A DNA stretch of 64,000 bases from Clostridium sp. K4410.MGS-306 (GCA_000980375.1 LARD01000005.1:194251-258250); one strand, 5' to 3'. Shown: positions 34,801-43,742, numbered from the stretch's first letter. Made by a program: numbers and translations. The notes: generated from the letters alone by a model not told the origin.

Positions 34801-35353
34801 GTACGTCAATGTTTTGTGAAATTTTGAAGTTGTTGCCTGCCAGCTTAAATTTTTGGCCTGATTTTTCATCTTTTATTTTTATAATATATTTTTTTACTTT
34901 GAGCTTTGGCAGCTCTTTGGAAAAATTTATGCTACAGTTATCTGTTTTGATATTTTTTTCAAGATATTCCTGTAAAGTTGTTTTTCCGTTTTTTAACAGT
35001 TTTGTTGATAGTTGAAACTCATCTGCTTTTATATTGTTAATCTTTAACTCTTTTTTCAAAAGATTAAAAACAGAAACTTTAACCTCAGCTTTTTTTATGT
35101 CTAAAAACTGTTTTTTATCAGGATAAAAGGCCTGAATTTCATCAGCTTTTAAAGAAACATCAAGAGTGGGTGCCACACCAAGCTTGTATTTGTGAATTAC
35201 AATAATGAGCCCTGTTTCTTTTTTTACTGTATCAGTAAGAATTTTTGAATAATCCTTGCTGTTTATAACATACGGCAAACCAAGATACAGCCCTGTATAT
35301 AAAATTACCAGACACGCAATTATAAAAATTGCTGTTTTTTTTAGTATGTTCAT
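31781..35353 (-). CDS. AsmA-like/YhdP-type envelope protein
   Basis: A 1190-residue protein with a single N-terminal membrane anchor (about residues 7-29) and a long periplasmic body made of repeated beta-strand units. The C-terminal block with LKGRADILVKNGHLGPLGRF and GTVTIKDFLDEHTKYGPAIA resembles the AsmA C-terminal domain. AsmA-like proteins form hydrophobic groove bridges thought to carry phospholipids between inner and outer membranes. Its presence implies a double-membrane envelope. An AAGGAGTGAGG ribosome site precedes the ATG, with TATAAT just upstream. Confidence 0.8.
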   Translation of the reverse strand: MNILKKTAIFIIACLVILYTGLYLGLPYVINSKDYSKILTDTVKKETGLIIVIHKYKLGVAPTLDVSLKADEIQAFYPDKKQFLDIKKAEVKVSVFNLLKKELKINNIKADEFQLSTKLLKNGKTTLQEYLEKNIKTDNCSINFSKELPKLKVKKYIIKIKDEKSGQKFKLAGNNFKISQNIDVHYVNFDSSGDFYCFDKRYVKYNLKLAVPKSMFIDIHKKMFDITADELYKYNLFANLNADLKVHAKGNNFKYLSGKIDIDKFTMKIGNQTLPPSFFHINLDKGKATVVSKFYTAKNESTDINANVKITKPYEIDMKCLCPKASISNLQKLTISVLELLKIKNNLTEFKADGTISADFKVQTNFKTLHSNGSLKVNNANIAHKSIPLRINKINALVDFSNDNIKIKQSDVLVNEQPVKIKGTIDSKANGNILISANNLDLNHIMNAFPMLKPQKNLVVKSGKLSFTTKIQGKLTEAAPQINALITNFNATETLNNIKISIRELLIDAKTDKNIYSGIVTLNDILCVSKNIPNSSNTIKSQVLSAKFDNKTLTINPSKINLGNAKIVLSGNITDYLKSPTININASGTVDTALLKTFAPKDIKLFAQGYLPIKASVTGNSREQKIKIDILANHSNYITPLHINSFAAINTLTSAEAKLEGSNLTIDDISIFYANGINGLTKTINKNKLKKAISVKGKIKNYATVAELENLHISTEDKLNISLPEIKDSRADLTADLIINGTAQKPNVNGNILLTDVLIPQYFIKAQNIALSLNKSFINAQINNLKIKSMDVSIEAIAPTDALQTNNINYLKLNSQYIDMDYLMALMPLFEQAKYGPGTEFPFIIKTGKVNIKSFKTGQIKAENISADISSKKNILLINKMFADAYGGKAAGNITYNFPYNSLHADIQGRNMDAASAAKDFLPGDQKISGRLNFDASVDMLGTSFEQQMKTLKGRADILVKNGHLGPLGRFEHFLYAQNLLSQKLIYASLNSAKQAISPKDTGYVTYLKGMIKFSSGYAHLNPVLTSGPQMSMYITGSINLLTNYTDLQILGRVSSEVSSSMGLLGTVTIKDFLDEHTKYGPAIANLFNSFNTEIPEMDISRIPALSPDYRYQTKNFRVVIEGDPDSVKSVKSFTWVNPTGTKKKAISQKEAAAEKQTPAILTEQNNEQKPSQPSAQPDFLNSIPDSFHE

Positions 35354-35444
35354 TACCTCACTCCTTACAAATTATATAATAAATTTTAATACCTGTCATT
35401 ATTGTGATATAGTGTTAAGAAACCAGTTTTAACGGGGTAGGTTT

Positions 35445-36335
35445 ATGAATTATTATTCAAACAAATTTGAAAAGTCTGTAGAAGGTAAATTAAAAAACTT
35501 TTTAGTACAAGACGGAGCCGAAATATCTGCACAGCAGAACGCTATTTGGCGTGCGCGTACATCAAAATATTCTGCTATTTTTTATAACACAGGAAAGTTC
35601 TTGATACAGGGCTCTGATGTCAGCGAGATATCAAAAAAGGTAGAAGAATTTTTAGGAGTTTCGTCTTCGTCATCTGATGTGTGCGCAAGGCAAAATCTTT
35701 CTCAAAATGTTCCGTTAAAACACATTGGCAGCGACGAATCAGGCAAAGGTGATTTTTTCGGGCCTCTTGTTATTGCAGGGGTGCTTGTTGATGAGTCTAA
35801 CATAGAAGTTTTGCAAAAAGCCGGAATTAAAGACTGTAAAAAAGTTGATGACAAAAATATTAACAAACTTGCCGCCATAATAAAAAATAACTGTACTTTT
35901 TCTGTAATAACAATAAACCCGGCAAAGTATAACGAGCTTTATGCAAAGCTTAAAAATCTAAATCTGCTCCTTGCCTGGGGGCACGCAAGAGCCATTGAAA
36001 ATATACTGGAGAAAAAAGATTGTGATTATGCACTGTCGGACAAGTTTGGTGATGAAAAACTTATCCAAAATGCGCTTTTAAAAAGAGGAAAAAATATACA
36101 TCTGGAGCAGCGTTGTAAAGCTGAAAGTGATATTGCGGTTGCAGCTGCTTCTATTCTTGCCCGAGCACATTTTCTTTCAGGGCTTGCTGAAATTTCTGTT
36201 AAATATGGCGTAGAAATTCCTAAGGGTGCTTCGGACAAGGTTTTGCAAACTGCTAAGAGTATCAGTGAAAAATATTCTAAAGATGAATTGAAAAATGCTG
36301 TAAAAACTCATTTTAAAACTTTTAGTCAAATATAG
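35445..36335 (+). CDS. rnhC: Ribonuclease HIII
   Basis: A 296-residue RNase HIII. The N-terminal TBP-like domain (about 1-85) is followed by the RNase H2-type catalytic domain starting IGSDESGKGDFFGPLVIAGV, in which Asp and Glu of the first motif replace the DE(A)GRG of RNase HII. SDKFGDEKL and CKAESDIAVAAASILARAHF supply the remaining carboxylates. It cleaves RNA in RNA/DNA hybrids. A GGGGTAGG ribosome site precedes the start. gcvT follows after 79 bases. Confidence 0.95.
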   Translation: MNYYSNKFEKSVEGKLKNFLVQDGAEISAQQNAIWRARTSKYSAIFYNTGKFLIQGSDVSEISKKVEEFLGVSSSSSDVCARQNLSQNVPLKHIGSDESGKGDFFGPLVIAGVLVDESNIEVLQKAGIKDCKKVDDKNINKLAAIIKNNCTFSVITINPAKYNELYAKLKNLNLLLAWGHARAIENILEKKDCDYALSDKFGDEKLIQNALLKRGKNIHLEQRCKAESDIAVAAASILARAHFLSGLAEISVKYGVEIPKGASDKVLQTAKSISEKYSKDELKNAVKTHFKTFSQI

Positions 36336-36414
36336 TATAATAGACATTTTTTTCCTTGACATGCACCTTAAAATAAACTACAAATATGTAATATAGACTT
36401 TTGCGGGGCAAAAT

Positions 36415-37521
36415 ATGGGACAAAAAACTGTTTTTTATGACAAGCATATAGAAATGGGTGCCAGAATGGTTGAATTCGGCGGCTGGGAGATGCCTGTTCA
36501 GTACACAAGCATAATTGATGAACACAAAAATGTCCGCAAAAATGCAGGGTTGTTTGATGTCTCTCATATGGGCCAGGTGTTTATTTCCGGCTCCGATGCT
36601 CTAAATTTCCTGCAAAAAATAGTTCCTCAAGATATATCAAAACTTGCGGATAAAAAAGCTGTTTATTGCCAGCTCACCATGGAAAATGGCGGGCTTGTGG
36701 ATGATTTGATTATTTATAAAATAGCTGATAACAACTATCTTGTTATTGTAAATGCAGCTAACATAGAAAAAGACTATAACTGGTTCGTTTCTCAAAATGA
36801 CGGTTTCGATGTAAAAATTGATAATAAATCAGATTCCTATTCAATGCTTGCTCTTCAAGGGCCTGCGGCTTGCAAAATTATTGAAAAATTGGGCATTGCT
36901 ACAGAATCACAACCGACATTTTTTAGTATCATTGAAACGAAAATTAAAGATATTCCTGTATTTCTCGCCAGAACAGGTTATACAGGTGAAGATGGATTTG
37001 AAATCATTGTACAAAACAGTTTTGCGCTGAAGCTTTGGGATTATGTTTTTGAATACGGTAAGGAATTTGAACTTAAACCAATTGGCCTTGGTGCAAGAGA
37101 TACTCTCCGTTTGGAAGCAGGATTGATGTTATACGGAAATGACCTAACTGAGGAAACTACACCTGTTGAAGCAGGGCTGAAATGGTCGTTGCCTATAGAT
37201 AAAGCAGAAAATTACAACGGTAAAGCAGTAATAACAAGCCAGTTAAAAAATGGTACTGATAAAAAACTTATTGGTTTTGAAATGACACAACGTGCTATTG
37301 CCAGACATGAATATGAAATTTTTTACAACGGACATAAAACAGGTTTTGTCACAAGCGGTGGATATTCGCCCACTCTGGACAAAAATATCGGCATGGGATA
37401 TGTTGATACAAAAGATAATATTAAGCTGGACTCTGAGATACAAGTTATGGTAAGAAATAAGTTATATAACGCAAAGGTTGTTAAATTGCCATTTGTTAAA
37501 AAAAATTATAAAAAAGATTAA
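36415..37521 (+). CDS. gcvT: Aminomethyltransferase (glycine cleavage T protein)
   Basis: A 368-residue GcvT that transfers the methylene group from aminomethyl-lipoyl H protein to tetrahydrofolate, releasing ammonia. Motifs: MVEFGGWEMPVQYTSIIDEH at the N-terminus, LFDVSHMGQV, CQLTMENGGLVDDLIIYK, ARTGYTGEDGFEI, LGARDTLRLEAGLMLYGNDL, and the C-terminal GYVTSGGYSPTLxK-type sequence (GFVTSGGYSPTL). It is the first gene of gcvT-gcvH-gcvPA. GCGGGG provides the ribosome site. Confidence 0.97.
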   Translation: MGQKTVFYDKHIEMGARMVEFGGWEMPVQYTSIIDEHKNVRKNAGLFDVSHMGQVFISGSDALNFLQKIVPQDISKLADKKAVYCQLTMENGGLVDDLIIYKIADNNYLVIVNAANIEKDYNWFVSQNDGFDVKIDNKSDSYSMLALQGPAACKIIEKLGIATESQPTFFSIIETKIKDIPVFLARTGYTGEDGFEIIVQNSFALKLWDYVFEYGKEFELKPIGLGARDTLRLEAGLMLYGNDLTEETTPVEAGLKWSLPIDKAENYNGKAVITSQLKNGTDKKLIGFEMTQRAIARHEYEIFYNGHKTGFVTSGGYSPTLDKNIGMGYVDTKDNIKLDSEIQVMVRNKLYNAKVVKLPFVKKNYKKD

Positions 37522-37554
37522 AATAGTAATTTAGACATATAGGAGATAGTAAAA

Positions 37555-37938
37555 ATGATGATACCTGAGGGTATTTTATGTTCAAAAAGCCATGAATATT
37601 TATTAGAAGGCGAAAATGGTATTTATACCGTTGGATTGACTGATTATGCAGTTGAACAGCTGGGCGACATTGTTTTTATTGAATTACCTGAAGCAGGTAC
37701 TGAATTTGCCAAAGGCGAAGTCTTTGCAACTGTAGAATCTGTGAAAGCAGCATCAGAAATCTATATGCCTGTTGGCGGAAGAGTTGTTGAAATCAATGAA
37801 AAAATTGTTGAAAGACCTGAAATTTTAAACGAAAGCCCATACGAAGAAGGATGGCTTATTAAAATTGAATGTGAAGATGCTCACGCTGATTCAGGTGATT
37901 TGCTTGAATACGAAGATTACAAAGAAGAAATAGAATAG
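37555..37938 (+). CDS. gcvH: Glycine cleavage system H protein
   Basis: A 127-residue lipoyl carrier. The lipoylation lysine lies in VFATVESVKAASEIYMPVGG (about residues 60-79). The N-terminal SHEYLLEGENGIYTVGLTDYA and LGDIVFIELPEAG are also standard. The lipoyl arm shuttles the aminomethyl group between P, T and L proteins. It is preceded by AGGAGATAG and placed between gcvT and gcvPA. Confidence 0.97.
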   Translation: MMIPEGILCSKSHEYLLEGENGIYTVGLTDYAVEQLGDIVFIELPEAGTEFAKGEVFATVESVKAASEIYMPVGGRVVEINEKIVERPEILNESPYEEGWLIKIECEDAHADSGDLLEYEDYKEEIE

Positions 37939-37947
37939 CGTTATAAA

Positions 37948-39201
37948 ATGATAAATTTTGAAGCACATACAAATGACGAACGAACACAAATGCTTAAAGA
38001 TTTGGGTTTGGCCTCAACAGATGATTTGTATAAAAATCTGCCTGTTGAAATTAAAACAAAAGGCTTAAATCTTTTAGAGCCATACTCAGAACTTAAGGTT
38101 ACACAGGAAATAAAAAAACTGTCTCAAGCAAACAAAACTGATTATGCCTCTTTTCTTGGCGGCGGTGCTTCAAGAAGATTTATTCCATCGGCTGTTTCTC
38201 AAATTTCTTCACGTTTTGAATTCAATACAGCCTACACCCCTTATCAGGCTGAGATTTCGCAGGGCACTTTGCAGTCTATATATGAATATCAATCAATGAT
38301 ATGCAATTTGACAAATCAGGATGTTTCCAATGCTTCAATGTATGATGCGGCAACAGCTTGCGCTGAAGCAGTTTTGATGGCGGTCAGGATAACTGGAAGA
38401 AAAAAAGTCCTGGTATGCAGAAGAATGAATCCACAATATCAACAGGTAATAAATACATATGCTAACGCTGCTGATATAGAAATATCCAATGATTTGTCAG
38501 TAATAGGTGATGATGTTGCTTGCGTTATATTACAGACTCCTGATTATTTTGGCGCAATACATGATGTAGAAAAACTGAAGGCTAATATATCAGATGCCAA
38601 AACAATGCTTATCTGCTGCTGTGATTTAATAGCACTGTCTGTACTTGAGCCTCCTGTTTGTGATGTAGTTGTAGGTGACTTGCAGCCTGTTGGCAACAGT
38701 CTGTCTTTTGGCGGCCCTTATGGCGGTTTTCTTGCCTGCGCAGACAAATATAAACGTCAAATTCCGGGAAGAGTCGTGGGACGTACGGTTGATAAAGATG
38801 GAAAACAAGCATTTTGTCTCACTCTTCAAACAAGAGAGCAACATATTAGACGGGAAAAAGCAACAAGCAATATTTGTTCTAATCAGGCACTTATTGCGCT
38901 GCAAACTACAGTTTATTTAACTTTGATGGGCAATGCCGGGTTGCGACAGGTTGCTCAATTGAGTGCGGTCAATGCGCATAAACTTGCCCAAAAGCTCATG
39001 GATAAAGGGTTTGAACTCCAATCGAAAAATTTCTTTAACGAATTTGTTTTGAAAGTAAATAATTCTGACCAATTTTTGGCTAATTTGAAAGAGAACAATA
39101 TCCTTGGCGGATTAAAGCTAGATGACAACAGAATCCTTGTCTGTGTTACAGAAATGAATACAGAAGAAGAAATTAATAATTACGAATACTTTGCTGTTTA
39201 G
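37948..39201 (+). CDS. gcvPA: Glycine dehydrogenase (decarboxylating) subunit 1
   Basis: A 417-residue N-terminal half of a split P protein. Motifs: FLGGGASRRFIPSAVSQISS, FNTAYTPYQAEISQGTLQSI, YEYQSMICNLTNQDVSNASM, SFGGPYGGFLAC and GRVVGRTVDKDGKQAFCLTL with REQHIRREKATSNICSNQAL. The PLP lysine is in subunit 2 (GcvPB), which is not encoded next to it: the following gene is rpe on the opposite strand, overlapping by 4 bases. The protein is slightly shorter than the ~445-residue norm but shows no frame disruption. Confidence 0.95.
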   Translation: MINFEAHTNDERTQMLKDLGLASTDDLYKNLPVEIKTKGLNLLEPYSELKVTQEIKKLSQANKTDYASFLGGGASRRFIPSAVSQISSRFEFNTAYTPYQAEISQGTLQSIYEYQSMICNLTNQDVSNASMYDAATACAEAVLMAVRITGRKKVLVCRRMNPQYQQVINTYANAADIEISNDLSVIGDDVACVILQTPDYFGAIHDVEKLKANISDAKTMLICCCDLIALSVLEPPVCDVVVGDLQPVGNSLSFGGPYGGFLACADKYKRQIPGRVVGRTVDKDGKQAFCLTLQTREQHIRREKATSNICSNQALIALQTTVYLTLMGNAGLRQVAQLSAVNAHKLAQKLMDKGFELQSKNFFNEFVLKVNNSDQFLANLKENNILGGLKLDDNRILVCVTEMNTEEEINNYEYFAV

Positions 39202-39842
39202 CCTTTTAAAGATTGTATAGCATCATTTATGTCTGTTGACTTGAAAATATAAGAACCTGCAACAAGAGAATTTGCGCCTAAATCTCTGCAGATTTTTGCC
39301 GTTTCTTCATTTATCCCGCCGTCTACTTGTATTATCAAGTTTTCCGGTGCATTTTGTCTTATAATCGGGATTTTTTGTGCACAATCTTCCATAAATGTTT
39401 GTCCGCCAAACCCTGGTTCTACAGTCATAATCAACACCATATCAACCATAAGCAGGTATTTTAATATTTCTTGAGGCGGAGTCTTTGGTTTTATTGATAA
39501 ACCTACAAGAATGTCATGAGATTTTATATGAGAGATGACATCTTCTGTAAGCTCTCCTGTTGCTTCGTAATGAATTGTTATTATATCTGCACCGGCTTTG
39601 ACAAAATCCTCCACATAATTTTGAGGATTTTCTATCATCAAGTGCACGTCAAGAGGAATGTTGCAATGCGGCTTGATTGCTTTTACAACAGGTGCTCCTA
39701 TTGTGATATTAGGAACAAAATGACCGTCCATTACATCAATATGTATCCAGTCAGCACCGCATTTTTGCAATTCTTTTACTTCATTTTCAAGGTTTGCAAA
39801 ATCTGCTGACAATATTGAAGGTGACACAATAATTTTACTCAT
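39198..39842 (-). CDS. rpe: Ribulose-phosphate 3-epimerase
   Basis: A 214-residue TIM-barrel enzyme of the pentose phosphate pathway. Motifs: SPSILSADFANLENEV, ADWIHIDVMDGHFVPNITIG (metal His and Asp), PLDVHLMIENPQNYV, MTVEPGFGGQTF and IQVDGGINEETAKICRDLGA. It is the last gene of a minus-strand run pyrH-frr-cdsA-rnc-rpe and overlaps rnc by 8 bases and the convergent gcvPA by 4. Confidence 0.97.
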   Translation of the reverse strand: MSKIIVSPSILSADFANLENEVKELQKCGADWIHIDVMDGHFVPNITIGAPVVKAIKPHCNIPLDVHLMIENPQNYVEDFVKAGADIITIHYEATGELTEDVISHIKSHDILVGLSIKPKTPPQEILKYLLMVDMVLIMTVEPGFGGQTFMEDCAQKIPIIRQNAPENLIIQVDGGINEETAKICRDLGANSLVAGSYIFKSTDINDAIQSLKG

Positions 39843-40578
39843 TGCAGCTTTCCTCTTCTTTATCCTGTTGTATTATACCAAGCGCTTTGCAGGCTTTAAA
39901 AGCCGCTTTCTGCTGTGCTTGTTTTTTTGTTTTTCCTTCTGCTTGTGCAAGTATTTTGTCTTTGTACGAAACTTGTACACTAAATATTTTATTATGAGGC
40001 TCTCCGGACTCTTTTATTATTTTATAAACAGGTAAATCTTTTGTTTTACCCTGTGTGTATTCTTGTAGCAGCGCTTTGGCATTGTATATTGTCTTATTTT
40101 CAAATATATCCTTTATAAAGGGTTGAAGTTTTTTGATGATAAATGTTTTAAGACTCTCTTTGTCTGATGAAAGGTATAAGGCACCGAATAAGGCCTCCAT
40201 TACACAGGCTTGTATGGACTCTAACTTTCTTCCTCCGCATTTTTCTTCAGCACTGCTTACTTTGATAAAATCTTCTATACCAAGCTGTTGCGCTACCTTG
40301 TGCAAAATTTCATCACTTACCACAATGGATCTGATTTTTGTCAATTCTCCTTCATGAGCTTCTGGATAATGTTCAAAAAGGTAATCAGTAACTGCCATTT
40401 TCAAAACAGCATCACCTAAAAACTCCAGCCTTTCATAGCATTCAAAATAAGAAAGCTCATGTTCTTTTGTAAAAGAACTATGAGTGAAAGCAGTCTTTAT
40501 AAGTGATATTGAGAAATCACTGAAACCAAGACTTTTTATAAATTCACACAATTTCTGCTCACTACAGTCCGACTGCAT
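39835..40578 (-). CDS. rnc: Ribonuclease III
   Basis: A 247-residue double-strand-specific RNase. The catalytic signature ECYERLEFLGDAVLKM (about residues 44-59) and the second acidic cluster in CVMEALFGALYLS are present. The C-terminal dsRNA-binding domain (about 165-240) ends with KTKKQAQQKAAFKACKALG. It processes rRNA precursors and structured mRNAs. Overlaps with cdsA (17 bases) and rpe (8 bases) indicate operonic translation. Confidence 0.96.
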   Translation of the reverse strand: MQSDCSEQKLCEFIKSLGFSDFSISLIKTAFTHSSFTKEHELSYFECYERLEFLGDAVLKMAVTDYLFEHYPEAHEGELTKIRSIVVSDEILHKVAQQLGIEDFIKVSSAEEKCGGRKLESIQACVMEALFGALYLSSDKESLKTFIIKKLQPFIKDIFENKTIYNAKALLQEYTQGKTKDLPVYKIIKESGEPHNKIFSVQVSYKDKILAQAEGKTKKQAQQKAAFKACKALGIIQQDKEEESCNE

Positions 40579-41470
40579 TTAACGCCTTTCTGGCAAAACT
40601 TAAAAAATCCAATGTTAACTGGTCGCTTACTACAAAATAATTGAAGTAAAAATAAGCAACAGGTGTACTGAATAAATAACTGTCCGCTCTATCTAAAAAT
40701 CCGCCATGACCCGGGAGTGAATTGCCTGAATCTTTGACACCCGCATCTCTTTTGATAAGTGATTCTGCCAAATCACCAAGTTGGGCAAATGTTGTAATCA
40801 AAAGGCCTGCAATAAGGGCTTGATACCATTCGATGTGTATAATCCAGCCTATTAATAGAGCTGTTAAGATTGCAAGTAAAGACCCTCCAATAGACCCTTC
40901 AATGGTTTTTTTAGGGCTGACAACAGGCGCAAGAGGATGTTTACCGAATTTTGAACCGAAAACATATCCTCCGACATCCGTCATGAGTATTGTAAAGAAT
41001 AAAAGTAATAAAAATCCAAGACCGGAGCACATCTTTATTGAAAAGAAACCCAATGAATCTTGATTTAATTGTCTTAAAAGAATCACATAACAGGGAAGCC
41101 AACCGCCGTATATAAAACCAAGCACTGTTGTTGCTACGTTTGCAATATACGGCTGTCTTCCTTTACATAATACAAGCGTGAATGCACCTATTGTCCCAAA
41201 AGTGAGTACAACAGGCACAAGATCGAATCTTTTTAACGCAGTAAGGATTACAAAGCAAATATCTGCAATAATAATCAAATGCAAAAAAGGTCTAAACCCT
41301 TTTTTTTGCAAAATATCAACATATTCTTTGGAACCAATATATGCAACATACATTACAAGAAGCATAAGCGGTATTCCTCCTGCATAAACGCATGCAAGAA
41401 CGAATAACCCTATTGCGGTGCCTGTAATTATCCTCAATGTTGTATTGTTAAAAAGACCCAATATATTCAC
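40562..41470 (-). CDS. cdsA: Phosphatidate cytidylyltransferase
   Basis: A 302-residue polytopic membrane enzyme making CDP-diacylglycerol. It has about eight hydrophobic segments and the C-terminal CTP-transferase signature KRDAGVKDSGNSLPGHGGFLD-RADS (about residues 235-258), plus DVGGYVFGSKFGKHPLAPVVSPKKTIEG split around residue 165. The start is GTG at 41470, sharing one base with the frr stop codon. Confidence 0.95.
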   Translation of the reverse strand: MNILGLFNNTTLRIITGTAIGLFVLACVYAGGIPLMLLVMYVAYIGSKEYVDILQKKGFRPFLHLIIIADICFVILTALKRFDLVPVVLTFGTIGAFTLVLCKGRQPYIANVATTVLGFIYGGWLPCYVILLRQLNQDSLGFFSIKMCSGLGFLLLLFFTILMTDVGGYVFGSKFGKHPLAPVVSPKKTIEGSIGGSLLAILTALLIGWIIHIEWYQALIAGLLITTFAQLGDLAESLIKRDAGVKDSGNSLPGHGGFLDRADSYLFSTPVAYFYFNYFVVSDQLTLDFLSFARKALNAVGL

Positions 41471-42030
41471 TATACTGTCATAACCTCTTTTTCTTTTTCT
41501 GCAGCAATTTCGTCAATAATTTTTACATATTTATCAGTCAATTTTTGAATTTTATCCTGATTATCTTTTACTGCATCTTCAGGAAGGTTTTCTTCTTTTT
41601 CTAATTTTTTCAGGTCATCAGTCATATCTCTTCTGATATTTCTTACTGCAACTTTAGAATCTTCTGCTGTTTTTTTAACGTCTTTACAGATTTCTTTTCT
41701 TCTTTCTTCTGTCAAAGGCGGGAATGTTAATCTTATGACAAGACCGTCTGAGTTTGGTGTAATACCAAGCTCTGCTTTAATCATAGCTTTTTCGATTTCT
41801 TTTAAGATAGTTTTGTCATAAGGGGTAATAACAAGTGTTTGTCCGTCTTGTACTGATACCTGAGACATCTGTCTTAATGGAGTGGGAACACCGTAATAGT
41901 CTACCACTACTTTATCCAAAATAAGCGGATTAGCTCTGCCTGTACGGATTTGTCCGAATTCTTTTTTTAAAGCGGCAACAGCTTTTTCCATCTTTTCTGT
42001 ACCGTTTGATAACATTTCATCAACTGTCAT
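41470..42030 (-). CDS. frr: Ribosome recycling factor
   Basis: A 186-residue RRF that, with EF-G, splits post-termination ribosomes. Recognisable blocks are KAVAALKKEFGQIRTGRANP (about 17-36), VDYYGVPTPLRQMSQVSV, MIKAELGITPNSDGLVIRLT-type strand sequence and RKEICKDVKKTAEDSKVAVR with NIRRD. It starts 2 bases after pyrH, as is usual. Confidence 0.97.
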   Translation of the reverse strand: MTVDEMLSNGTEKMEKAVAALKKEFGQIRTGRANPLILDKVVVDYYGVPTPLRQMSQVSVQDGQTLVITPYDKTILKEIEKAMIKAELGITPNSDGLVIRLTFPPLTEERRKEICKDVKKTAEDSKVAVRNIRRDMTDDLKKLEKEENLPEDAVKDNQDKIQKLTDKYVKIIDEIAAEKEKEVMTV

Positions 42031-42032
42031 TT

Positions 42033-42758
42033 TTATTCTCCTACAAAAGTCCCTAATTTTTCGCCTCGTAAAAGTTTTGCAATACTGCCTTTTGCTGCAA
42101 AATCAAATACAATAATCGGAATATTATTTTGTTTGCATAATGCGCATGATGCAGTATCCATAACTTTCAGACCTTTAACAATTATATCATCATAAGATAT
42201 TTTGTCATATTTTTTTGCTTCGGGGTTAACTCTTGGGTCATCCGAATACACACCGTCAACACCGTTTTTAGCCATCAGCATAACCTGTGCATCAATTTCA
42301 GAAGCTCTTAAAGCTGCAGCTGTATCTGTTGTAAAGAATGGATTGCCTGTGCCTGCAGCAAAAATTACAACTCTGCTTTTTTCAAGGTGTCTCATTGCTT
42401 TAAATCTTATATAAGGCTCTGCAATTTTATCCATGTCAATAGCTGTCTGTACTCTGCAAGATACATTGAGCTTTCTCAATGCACTTTGTATAGCTATTGC
42501 ATTCATAACTGTTGCAAGCATCCCTACATAATCACCGGAGGCTTGATCCATTCCGAGTTTTGCACTGTTTTTCATTCCTCGAAATATATTTCCTCCACCC
42601 ACAACAACCGCGATTTCGGCACCCATGTCGTGGGCTTCTTTTATTTCTTTTGCAATCATTTCAACAGGTTTTTGGTCTATGCCAAACTCTTGATCACCAA
42701 GAAGAGCCTCCCCGCTAACTTTTAACAAAACTCTTTTATATTTTAAGCTATTGTCCAT
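42033..42758 (-). CDS. pyrH: Uridylate (UMP) kinase
   Basis: A 241-residue hexameric amino-acid-kinase-fold UMP kinase. Motifs: KRVLLKVSGEALLGDQEFGI, IAVVVGGGNIFRG, DYVGMLATVMNAIAIQSALR, FAAGTGNPFFTTDTAAALRA and KNGVDGVYSDDPRVNPEAKK. It heads the minus-strand run with frr and cdsA. AGGAAAC precedes the ATG. tsf, often upstream, is not here. Confidence 0.97.
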   Translation of the reverse strand: MDNSLKYKRVLLKVSGEALLGDQEFGIDQKPVEMIAKEIKEAHDMGAEIAVVVGGGNIFRGMKNSAKLGMDQASGDYVGMLATVMNAIAIQSALRKLNVSCRVQTAIDMDKIAEPYIRFKAMRHLEKSRVVIFAAGTGNPFFTTDTAAALRASEIDAQVMLMAKNGVDGVYSDDPRVNPEAKKYDKISYDDIIVKGLKVMDTASCALCKQNNIPIIVFDFAAKGSIAKLLRGEKLGTFVGE

Positions 42759-42845
42759 TTTTGTTTCCTATACTGTATGTCATTATTAAAGAAATTATAC
42801 CGAAAAATAGATTTACTGTAAATTTTCGTTTACAGTAAAAATCTG

Positions 42846-43673
42846 TTACTCTTCGCTATTATCTTCATTTGTATTTTTTGACGGAGTTTCCGTTTGTTTT
42901 AGTATCAAAGCAGGTAGTGATTTGTACTGGTAATAGTTTGTATTTAATTGATTTTTATTTATTCTTCGAGTGATTTTGTTATTGTAGTTTAAAACAATTT
43001 CGTACTTTTCTTCCTGGAGTGTTACAATGCTTTCGTCATCATTTTTTTCTTTTGCATTATATTGAGCCTTTGTTGAGGCATTATCAAACAGGTAATTGCT
43101 TCTGTAATATTTGCCATTTACCAGTTTGTACAAATAAAACTTTTCATTGATATAAGATGAATTCTGGTTTACAGTAGCTGGATCAACGTAAGAAACAACT
43201 GCATAGGAATTTTCATCCATCAATGTAAATCCCTTGTAGAGCTTGTACTGTTCAGCTTTTTCTCCTGATTCAAAAGTGAAATACCCCTGATTAATTTCTC
43301 CTTCTTCAATATCATCGTCCGGAGATGAGTTATCCTCTTTGATTGAACCATATTGGCTACGTTTCATAATTTCTTCCGGTGTTTCTGCCAGTGTTGTTTC
43401 TTGTTGTTCTATATTGTTTTGAACAGCTTGATTATTGGGGTCTGTAATCGGTGCAGCTTCTTCTTGCTCATATTGCGCATTTTGGCGTTCATTATCCCTT
43501 TGGTTTTGATTTTCCACAGCTAATTGTGCACGTCTAAAAGCTTCATCTTGAATCGTTTGCTGCGGGTTTTTCTGTTCTGCCATTTTTGTATATCTGTTGC
43601 TTGCATCCATAATTACAAATACGATTATTAATATAAATGCAGCATAAATAAAATATTTTATTTTCCCGTACAT
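42846..43673 (-). CDS. Membrane-anchored acidic/glutamine-rich protein, function unknown
   Basis: A 275-residue protein with one N-terminal membrane segment (about residues 6-23). A ~100-residue low-complexity linker rich in Gln, Asn and Glu follows, then a globular part (about 125-255) dominated by Tyr, Asn and Lys (YKLYKGFTLMDENSYAVVSY, NEKFYLYKLVNGKYYRSNYL). The topology suggests an extracytoplasmic domain on a flexible tether. No family is recognised. AAGGGGT precedes the ATG, just after the pnp terminator. Confidence 0.65.
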   Translation of the reverse strand: MYGKIKYFIYAAFILIIVFVIMDASNRYTKMAEQKNPQQTIQDEAFRRAQLAVENQNQRDNERQNAQYEQEEAAPITDPNNQAVQNNIEQQETTLAETPEEIMKRSQYGSIKEDNSSPDDDIEEGEINQGYFTFESGEKAEQYKLYKGFTLMDENSYAVVSYVDPATVNQNSSYINEKFYLYKLVNGKYYRSNYLFDNASTKAQYNAKEKNDDESIVTLQEEKYEIVLNYNNKITRRINKNQLNTNYYQYKSLPALILKQTETPSKNTNEDNSEE

Positions 43674-43689
43674 ATAATTACCCCTTTTT

Positions 43690-43733
43690 TTTATGAAAAA
43701 GGGAACTTATTACTAAGCTCCCTTTTTGGTATT
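43690..43733 (-). terminator. Intrinsic terminator after pnp
   Basis: On the minus strand AAAAAGGGAGCTTA pairs with TAAGTTCCCTTTTT across a GTAA loop and is followed by CATAAAA. The stem is long and strong, but its own arm supplies the U tract. Confidence 0.7.
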
Positions 43734-43742
43734 ATCAGTTAT

